Shown: positions 1 through 9,500 of the stretch, one piece after another
Numbering within the stretch: position 1 is the stretch's first letter
Layout: every line of letters starts with the position of its first letter
NCBI RefSeq assembly: GCF_026151205.1
Contig: NC_087073.1
Span: 6,531,001 to 6,595,000, forward strand
Direction: 5' to 3'
DNA length: 64,000 bases
Source of the DNA: Bolinopsis microptera
Lineage: Eukaryota > Ctenophora > Tentaculata > Lobata > Bolinopsidae
Program-made: the position numbers and the translations under genes
The notes under the pieces: model-generated
The model's database searches: none
Told to the model about the DNA's origin: nothing
What the model saw: the letters and a program-made list of their open reading frames with translations, nothing else

Positions 1-258
1 AACAAATTCTGCTTTGCCACGACAGTTTAATGTCATTATATATGAATTTAATGCCAACTTGAATGAGTATAAAGTGGCATATTCAGTCAGTGATCCGATC
101 GACCGATATGCTTACCTAAACAAAAGCCTACCTAAAAACCTTTTTAAAGGAAAAATTTCGAAATTGTTGAAATCACCTCCCTATTAATATTAATGAAATT
201 ATGAGTTTACATTTCGGCTTTGTAAAGTACCCTGACATTATAATCAAAAAGAGATTAT

Positions 259-618
259 ATTTGACCAAAACCCATAATCATGGGTAGAGTGGAGCGCTGC
301 CAGTGTCTTTCTTTCCCGAACAAAAGGCAATGATATCAATTTGAATGACCGTTATCAAATGCAAAATTATACCGAGAATGAAATCGGTCGCTCGCTTTTC
401 CCATTCATTTACAATTGAAATAGATTACATGTTATAAATCGAAACTTATTACAATTCGTAAGCCATGAATGAGTGGGAAAAGCGAGCGACCGATTTCATT
501 CTCGGTATAATTTTGCATTTGATAACGGTCATTCAAATTGATATCATTGCCTTTTGTTCGGGAAAGAAAGACACTGGCAGCGCTCCACTCTACCCATGAT
601 TATGGGTTTTGGTCAAAT
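259..618. repeat. foldback element with ~155-bp inverted arms
   Basis: Bases 259-412 and 464-618 are near-perfect reverse complements, separated by about 50 bases. Both arms contain the same landmarks in opposite orientation, such as ACCGAGAATGAAATCGGTC. One degenerate arm recurs at about 33925-34085, so this is a dispersed family and not a local accident. No open frame of note lies inside. It is most likely a non-autonomous foldback or MITE-type element. Confidence 0.85.
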
Positions 619-900
619 TACTGTATAAAAATGGATTTAAAAATCATTTGCTGAAATAAAAAAATGTCAAAAAAATGAAAAAAATTCGGATTTTTGATGG
701 TTTTAATGTTTGAATACCTTTTAGTTTTAATTCTAGCGTTCATATATTAATGTCCGTTCATAATTATGTCCGTTCATTTAATGTCCGTCCAAATAAGGTC
801 CGATAAGGTATTCAAAGTTTAGCTTAGCATACATTTTTATAGCAGATTTTAAAATACATTTCTTAGACTTTAGCTTTATACTGTGTTCAATGCAATTCAT

Positions 901-1216
901 TATCTTACTATATATAAAACGATCAGACGATATATATCCGTGCCATTTTACTGACACCACGGCATCAACTTTAACGCGACTTTCCGAAAAAACTGTAAAA
1001 GATATACAACTGAAACTTTTTTGGCTGGGTCAAATTGCAATGCTTTAATGGCCTCCAAATCAGCATGAAAAAATAAAAAATTGGCCAAGGAATAGTGATT
1101 TCAGAGCCCAAAATTTGGACCCCCAAGTGGTGTCAAAAACGCGAATTAAATAGGTAATAATTATTTTAGTCTCTTGAGTCTTGACACCATTTAGAGTTAT
1201 ATTATACGGGTTCCTG
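901..1216. mobile_element. solo terminal repeat of the 48-49 kb TIR element
   Basis: This segment matches about 49050-49356 in the same orientation and 48007-48320 in reverse complement. It includes the phrases CCGTGCCATTTTACTGACAC and GTGGTGTCAAAAACGCGAAT and the terminus GGGTTCCTG. It is a single, rearranged copy: the inner CGTCTCGCTTTATATATAG motif is found just outside it, at about 1237-1256. It probably derives from deletion of a full element. Confidence 0.8.
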
Positions 1217-2070
1217 ATATAGTTATATTAATATATCGTCTCGCTTTATATATAGTAAGATGGTTGGGTCGCCAAATATAAAGGATGAGAAACATCGATT
1301 TTTTCACGGCTGCGTCGCTGACCTAGCTTGTTAGTCTAGTTGTTATTGCTTGATTCTCTTAGTCTTTGTAGGTTTATAACGTGCGCCGATAATTTGTTAT
1401 TGGACTCGTCGACGGTCTTGAAACAAAATATTTTAAGAGTATCACTTATTGGACGGCGCTCAGCCTGTCATTATATTCCGCCGAATCTCTATTCGTGTAT
1501 ATATATGTTTATGAAAATGATGGCCTGGGGTCCCCAGGTAACAGGTATTGGTACCCGTTAAACTTTCGCGCGATACCTAGCATATCATTCATACGAAGTA
1601 AAACTAAAACACTTTTTTATTTTTGCTGATATTATCATCAAATTCAACGTAAACCGAAATTGGCAAGTCACAAATACAAAAATAAATTTCATTATTCATT
1701 ATATCAATCCGACCGTAATGCAAAAGATAAACTATATAGTGCAGGAGAAGGTTTACTGTCAATTTTGTAAAATTTGTGAAATTATTTCATATGTTATTAC
1801 CTACGGCTACAACATTGAACATACAAACTATCAGTAATACTTAGAAGTATAAAGTATATGCGCAGTTTTATCTGTAGCCATGATGCATGAACAATGAAAC
1901 GTACTACTGAACATATAGAAATTTGTTGGCCCGTGTACCAAAAGCCGGTCCCCAAATAATAATACATGCAAATATAATAGCGGTCATATGTGAAATGAAG
2001 AATGCATCCTAGTCATGAAGATTGTAAATTCGTGAAATAATTTAAATCAAAATAACTTAATGATAACTTG

Positions 2071-2121
2071 GTGTCTTTCAAGTTCAGTGTCTTTCAAGTT
2101 CAATGTCTTTCAAGTTCAGTA
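2071..2121. repeat. 16-17 bp tandem repeat, three copies
   Basis: The unit TGTCTTTCAAGTTCAG occurs three times in a row with single-base changes. It is a short minisatellite with no visible function. Confidence 0.8.
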
Positions 2122-2835
2122 AAGTAAGTAATAAAGTGTGCAAGAAATGACAATTAAGCAGTTGCGCTAATACTAATAGTAATATGTACAATTACATAAA
2201 TGTAATGATACGTGCAAAGAATGACAATTAGGCGGTGTATACTGTAGAGTTTCTTTTAATTTTAAACGCTTACTAAACAACTATATGCAAGTTCTAAAAC
2301 AGCTCTTATTACTGATATATGTATATGCAGTTTTTAACCAATTGGAAACTGCATGCATGGCAATATTAAATTTTTATGACAACAGAAGTGTAATAGTAAT
2401 ACGACAAAAAGGGATAATATTAATAATAACAAATGATGTTCTCATAAAACTAAATACATTTTAATTTGAATTAAAATAAATATTGATAAACTAAAATTAA
2501 ACTTAAAGTGCTCGTAATAGTACATTTTTATAGATTCGTCCAGGTATTTGAGTAAGAATTAGCGAAATGGTTCGGGTTTTTAAGTAAACTGATAGACCTG
2601 CTGGCAATATTCCGCCATTTGATAGATATTTTGAAACTATATATTGCGGCTTACACCACGTCTGACACCACTTAATTATTATCAAACACAATTGAATTGT
2701 ATTCCGTTGTCACAGGAAAACTGTTCACTGTTCACTGGAGCGAGACTATACATAAGACTATACATAAAATTTGTCGCAAATAATGGGAAAAATCGCGATT
2801 CCGCACATTGTCCCTGCACTCAAAACCCGCCCTAA

Positions 2836-3018
2836 TCTATATTTCATAGACACTTCCTTCAAACCATCTATTTAACTGTAAACATTCGCTGCGCTTCGTG
2901 TTTACACAAAGACAGACACCTCGTGCCCCGGGGGCACTAAATACTGTCTTGAGATAGATCCCGCTCCGCGGATGTCTATCTAAAATAGATACGTTTGAGT
3001 GCCGTGTCTATAAATATT
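2836..3018. repeat. multi-branched inverted-repeat element (outer stem plus three hairpins)
   Basis: An outer stem pairs 2836-2874 with 2981-3018, with most bases complementary. Both sides share ATAGACAC, CAAAC and ATCTATTT in inverted order. Inside are three consecutive hairpins: about 2878-2905 (GTAAACA against TGTTTAC), 2910-2949 (AGACAG/CTGTCT with a GC-rich core GTGCCCCGGGGGCAC) and 2953-2980 (GATAGA-TCC against GGATGTCTATC). The GC-rich cores stand out against the AT-rich surroundings. It could be a foldback transposon with sub-terminal hairpins or a structured RNA gene. I do not recognise it. Confidence 0.65.
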
Positions 3019-3400
3019 GTAAATTGTAATAATAATACTAGTACTCATTGATGATTGAACACTAGATATTTAGGCGATTTTGCTTGGTGCTCCTTTTCTG
3101 GGACCCGACCATCTGTACCTTAGAGGGTAAAAGAAGTAAAGTGCACACTAGCACATACTATCACAGTTAACTGATCTTTAGCAATACAACAAGCTGTTTG
3201 GTCCTGATTTTGTGCTACTCTCTGAACGTCCCTAATGATGTTATGGTAGTAGGGTACTGGTGGACAAAACCAGCTGCTCAGTGGAGTTACAGGGTTAGTT
3301 GTTGAGTAAGTTAGTAGGTACTACACCCAAACGAGCTGTTCAGCCGTGAATGGAGGTAAGACAAGAAGGAGGACTGCTGTTAGAAGAGAGACTCCCCGTA

Positions 3401-3504
3401 TTACTGTTGATGATGTGTATCCGGATGATGGGAGGCTTTGTGAACAGGGTTAGGGGGAATAGTGCTGTTTCTCGGGACTTCTCGTACTGGCGTTTGTACT
3501 GCGA
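3401..3504 (-). CDS. receptor C, terminal exon (cytoplasmic tail)
   Basis: The acceptor TTTCACAG ends at 3505. The exon completes a Val codon split with the previous exon, then gives 33 residues ending THHQQ and a TAA. It contains Pro/Ser/His-rich tail sequence (VREVPRNSTIPPNP). A second AG six bases downstream would delete two codons without changing frame. Confidence 0.75.
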
Positions 3505-6500
3505 CTGTGAAAGTATAATTAACTGAATACTGGAGTAATGCTGGGTGGCTAGCAGAATAAGTGAATAATTTCACGATTAAACAAAAATTCTTCGCCGAAA
3601 CTACGGCCGTGCGCAATTTTCTGCCCTGAAGAAAAAAGGCTAAAGAGTGCACACTTCTTAATTGAGGTTATGGAAAATAACAAAGCATGCACTTCTGTAA
3701 ATTTAGGGCAAAGAAATGAAACAATCAAATCTCACTGCATTACCAAGATGGGCTTATCGATTACTGTAGCTCAAGACTAGAAATTAATCGTTTACATACT
3801 AATAATATTAAGGAAGCCAATGAACGAAATGAAGGTAGTGAAAGATGTGAACGATCCCAAAAAGCTTCCAGAATGTATAGCTCAATTTGCGCATTGAGGC
3901 TTTTCCCAAATATTGTGTCAAATCTTGGTTACATGGTCGACAAACATGAATTAATCAGATCTTTGAATTGATTAAGAATGATCAGTTCATCCAAAAGAAT
4001 TTAGAAGAGAAAGTGAGCGGATTTCATGCAAGAAGTCATCATAGCTTATAAGAAATCATATAAAGATCATGGAAGAGGGAAGATTTATCAGCTAATCAGG
4101 AACAGAGCCCATACTCACATAATCAGAATATTGTCTTTAATTAAACGTCTCCTTTAAATTAAACAGAGTTTACAATAGTTTGGTCTACCAGAAAGAAATC
4201 AGTTCGGATTTTCATCGGATAGTATTTGAAAGGTCTACAGCGTAGAACTGACCCAGCAAGGAACCCAGGGGTAGATTTTAGTCGGTTCAATTTATACGAA
4301 ATCAGATCACCAAATCAATTTCACCAAACTGAGGTAAATAAACAGAGAGACAGGGGAGAGGTTATAAGATCTGACGGGTCAACTCACCGTTATTATTTTT
4401 GAAGACCCCCTCGTTGGTGTCCCCCCTGTTATTAGAGATGGTTGTGAGGTTGGAGTTACAGCGGGACAGCCGGCTCACTAACCGGGTGTAACGCGAGGTG
4501 TTCTGTCTGAATGCTACGTAACACTCACATCTTATCAACCTAGAGGGGTAGTGGGTAATAGACTTATCAACAGCTGCGGGGTATCAATGTAGCATTTTCA
4601 GCGTATCATCCTGTGATGTTTGCTACATTAGCACTCAAACTGTGACAAGTATCAAGATCCGCTTAAATAGAATTAAATAGAACTAAACAAAATGTTTGTT
4701 GGTTTGCTTCAGGGAATGTTTGTTGGTTTGCTACAGGGAATGTTTGTTGGTTTGCTACAGGGAATGTTTCTTTACGGCTGCTTAAATAACCAACTCAGGA
4801 AATGTTCTTACCTGTTAAACGTTCCTCTAAAGTTTGTATTGAAGACTCCGTACATGATAGGGTTAAGTGCGCTGTTAAGGAAGAAGAGGAAGATGAAGAA
4901 AGTAAGAAGAAGAGTTGGCAAGTCAGCGCCCAGACTGTTGTCCCAATAGACTACCAGAGAGAAAACGAATATTGGGAATGTACAGGCTATGTTGGTTAGC
5001 ACCAGTACAAATACCATCATTGTAGCTCGGACCTGAGGATGTCTGTTAATAACTTCTATCTTAACATTGACAAAAGCAATAGATTTAAGTGTTCAGTATA
5101 AGAAATGTTGTCATCGATTACGTATGAGTGACCGTGTTAATAAAGAATAACATCTCAAATGCGACGTTCAAATTATTTTTATCAGATAACGGTTACATGA
5201 TGATGATCTTGGTAATATAAATAACTAACTGTTTTGTCAATGGTCATGCCCCCCACACAACTGCTCTGCCTGCTGAACTTGAACTTGGTGTTCGTATTTG
5301 CCGTGGAGTTAGGAGTCGGACTGTTTCCACTAGAGACACTGGAACCTGAAAAAGAGGTCTTTTAAAGACTCTTACTTTTAAAGACTCTTCACTGTGGTAA
5401 CTAAAATAGTAAAATAGCGCACTCTTCTTTTATTTTAGAGACTTGAGATAGAGCAGTTTACGATGGCTAAACTAAATCGAGCTGTAGTTTCAACATCTTC
5501 AAAGTGAGATTAATCAGGAGAGACAATAAAAATAATGACTATGAGAAGTAATGAAATGAAGATTTAAGTATTTACCATCTGAAAACAGCAAACAAAAATG
5601 TTTGATAAATCTGGAGGCAAAGTCTTAATCGCCTCGTAAATAAGCTCCTTATTATAGTGATAAAAGTTTGTAATTTAAGATTAAAACTGCTAAAAACCAA
5701 TAAAATTGGATATATTTTAGCTTGCAACATTTGCATAGTAAGTAAGTTCGCTTGATTTGCCCACCTAATTGTTTTTGAGGCTTTTAAAAAATTATCACAA
5801 TAGGTCTGAAATTCGCTTCTACGTTAAAATTTTCTATTGAAAGAAGGAAAAAAGAATTCATCAGTTGAACAAATCCGGAGGAAAAGTGTAAATCGCCTTG
5901 AAATTATTATTATTATTAATTATTAATTAATTATAATTATTAATTATTAATTAAGTCTCATATCGTTACGTAATTTATTTGTCCTGGTTCTTGTCCTGGT
6001 GAGCCTTGTCAATGTAAAATGCTACTGGAAAACGTTACCAGTAACAGGAACTAACTTCACAGTAAATACAATTATTTCAGCAACTTCTCAGTTGGTTCCT
6101 CAGTTGGACTCATGATCTGTAAATCAGGTCGTGGGTCACATGACCCATGGGTCATGTCACGTGGGTCACAGTCACTGCGGGAGTTAGGGCCAGCGTGCAT
6201 TTAGCCAGCTGTTTCTGCAGTCTCACCACCCTCTTGTTGGTTTTCTTTGTCTCTTTAGTAAGAACGAGCACAAGCTTCTCCAGATCCTCTAACTTCTTCT
6301 TCCGATTCCAGGTGTCTGTCTGTTCAACAGTATCCTTAAAAGTGACCCTTTTTTCATGGTCCTCGATCTCTTTGCTTTGCTGTGGATAACCGTTCCGAGT
6401 TAGGCGTTTTCTTTCAGGATAATCGTTCAGAGCCAGCCGTTTTATTGCAGCACTCTTGAGAACCTCCTTCATCTCAGGGTAGTCATTTAGGACGTGCAAC

Positions 6501-9500
6501 AGATCCTCCTTTTTCAAACAAAACAGGTCAGAAAACCCAACGCTCCGAACGTGGGCAGTTCGTCTGTTGTTGTTTTCCCCCACGTTCATCAGACTTATCT
6601 CTCCGAAGTATGAGCCGCCTGTGAGTACACTTAAGAGCTGACCGTTATCTGTGGAAACATAAAGCAATCCTTGTTTTACTATGTACATTTCTCTGCCAAT
6701 GTCTCCCTTTCTACAGATGTAATCTCCGGGTGAGACCATTTGATGTTTCAGTTTCTTCACCAGCTGGGTAAGGAAGCCAAACTCACAATTTTTGAACAGC
6801 TCCACTTGCTGTAGGATCTTTAAATGTACATCCAGAGCGAGTAAAGCTTGGGTCGTATCTGGCAAATATTTCAATACATCCTTCTCTTCAAAAGCGCGGT
6901 TCTGTGCCCATAAAAAGTCAAACAACCGAATGACTCTATTTTGAAACTTCTTGTCAACTTTACTGTACCCCATATATTCCTTGAGACTATCAACTTTATC
7001 TTGAAAGACTTTTCGATTAGCTCTTAAGTTGGCCAGAATACTACCAATGCTACCAACAATTGAAGCAAAAATCAGGAACCCAACCAGGAGTACAACTGTC
7101 AGATAAATGTACTCCCAGAATTCTTCAGGCGGGTTCACCGAACCAATAGTTGTCATAGTCTGAGTGGACCAGTAGAGTGTCATAGCGTACTTCATTGCAG
7201 TGCTCCCGTACTTGTTCTTAGCTCCATTAATGTCCGTGTCAATCGGAAATAAGAAGCTGCTGCGGTAACGATTGGTCCGGGGATCTTGTGTGATGGCATT
7301 AGTCGAGATGTAGAAGTAAAGGCAAGCGTTCCAGTGAATGAGCAATAGCATGATAGTTAAAAGTGTTATCACTCGCCAAAGGGTCGTAAAGTTGGTTCTG
7401 CACTCGGTTCGTTCATGCCACTTCACCAGGCGGTGAACTTTACAGAACTTGCTAAACCGGGCCAGCAGTGCCATGTTTCTTGTTGAGAAGACGTATACGA
7501 TCTGCGTAGGAATAATACTGAATAAGTCGAAGTAGAAAGCCATGGTCTTGACATATTTCTCTGAAAGTTTTGTTGTGTCCTTCACTTGAATTCCCCTCTG
7601 CCAAAAACTAATTCGAAATGAAGCAAAGAAATCTAGCACGTAAAGGCCATCAGCCAAGATGTCAAGAACTATCCAGGTTGAAAAGAAGCTCCCTTCTTCA
7701 AGATCACTAAAAGAGACCCTCGCAGGGATTGCTATAAAGTTGTACATAAGCGCCAATGCGATGTGTGACAACCAAAAGTAGTATATATAAGAAAAAGGGT
7801 CAAATACGAAGTGGCCAACTGAATACTTCCATCCCGTGTCCTTGGTGTTGAGACGTTCTTGGATGTCTACAGCAACTCCCAAGTTTGATTCTTGTAAGGA
7901 CCATTTCGACAAGGACCACTTCCTAGCAATAGGTTTACTTGCTAGTTGAAGAGGAGGACGAGAGGAGGAATGGTAGGAAGGATAGGGTCTGGCGACCAAG
8001 TCGTCCCTGATCTCCACCGCCAGGTTTTAATTAGGCCGAGAACAGCAGGTTCTGTCGGATCTATTTGAGTTTCCGGTTCAGATTTATCGTTAGGTTTGAG
8101 AATTCATGGCTCTGCAGTTTCTGCTATTGCAAGAAAGTTGGGAATGAATATAGTGCATAACAAGCGATGGTTTTTAAAAGCAGCTGAGTAGTTTTATCTA
8201 TTCATGGAACGAAAATAATCATAAAATCGCCTATTATTTGAAATATGTTTGGGATGTGCGCAGCAAGTCTGAAAAACTACTGAAAAAGTCAGTAGTGCCT
8301 CAACAATTAAGTTACGATTTTCTGAACATGTCTTTTCTATTATAACAATAATAAAGTAAGTAAGTTTTAAAAGCGCGACATTCAACCTCTCACTAAGCTA
8401 TCAGCAGTGCTAAACAAAGAAAGTTAAGTTAAACAAAGAACATACTTGAGTAAAACATATGCCAATTAACAGAACAAATAACTTCATTTTGTCTCCGGGA
8501 ATTCCAACCACCACAGCCTCATGTTGAATGTGTGTAATCAACTTATTGATGCTTTAGTACCAATTAACAAAAGAAATACTTTCAAAGCGACGGTTCGACG
8601 ATTCGACAAATCAAGAACAATTATCAACAAATTAGTTAATATGCGATCTGAACATTAAGATCATAATACCAAGGGATTGATAGGGATTAAACGTTTCCGC
8701 GAGTTGCTGGAAGTATTGTAAAGAATAATTCGAAGTGCCAGCACATTACTACTTTATTTTTGTTTTACTTCGGTTCCACAACCCTTCGATATCAACTTAA
8801 TCTATTATATTGCAATATATCCGCTAACCTTATTACACTATCATATAATTATCTCATTAACAATTAGTAGTTAATAATTAATAATTAGTAATTAATAATT
8901 GGTAATTAATAAGTAGTAATTAATAATTAATAATTAATAATTAGTAATGAACAATTAGTAATTAATAATTAATAATTATTAATTAGTAATTAATAATTAA
9001 TAATTAATAATTAATAATTAATAATTAATAATTAATAATTAGTAATGAACAATTAGTAATTAATAATTAATAATTATTAATTAATAATTAATAATTAACA
9101 ATTAATAATTAATAATTAATAATTAATAATTAATAATTAATAATTAATAATTAATAATTAATAATTAATAATTAATAATTAATAATTAATAATTAATAAT
9201 TAGTAATTAATAATTAGTAATTACCGTTACAGGTGGTGTGAGCTAGGAGGAAAGACCCGTTCTTCTTGGGAGGAGATATGTTGTTGCTGGAGGAGGAGAG
9301 TTTCTTGTTCCGGAGAGAACGGTTCTGCGCGGCTGACAACCTCCGTTCTCTTCTCCTGTACACTCCCCATGCCTATAATAGTATAACATATAATATAATA
9401 ACGAACAAACTGTTTAAATAGTAGCCTCAGTATCGCAATTCTTATTAGTTCAGCTTATATTTACAACAATCTTCCTGTGAGTAAGTTTCCCACGAGACTA

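Larger units (their letters stand above)
1..3400. other. intergenic, repeat-rich, no gene recognised
   Basis: No protein-coding exon was recognised here. The stretch lies downstream of receptor C and holds a 360-bp foldback element, a detached terminal repeat of the 48-49 kb transposon family, short tandem repeats and a multi-hairpin element, each listed separately. Open frames of 60-75 codons in it look like chance frames: they resemble no family known to me and have no good splice context. Confidence 0.6.
5346..9224 (-). other. receptor C intron hosting the channel gene
   Basis: This 3.9 kb intron runs from donor G|GTAATT at 9224 to the acceptor before 5345. Phase matches across it (1 + 2 nt, Gly249) and the flanking ICL3 sequences are continuous in composition. 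It contains the channel exon at 6152-8017, a short (ATT)n-like tract at 5908-5956, and the 7-bp AT satellite at 8866-9220 that begins within a few bases of the donor. In the remaining parts (5346-6151 and 8018-8865) I see nothing except a possible upstream channel exon, which I could not define. Confidence 0.75.

Noticed and set aside
6152-8017. Channel gene as a processed retrogene
   Set aside because: No start codon exists in the exon, and no poly-A remnant or target duplication was noticed. A large undivided exon alone is not enough.
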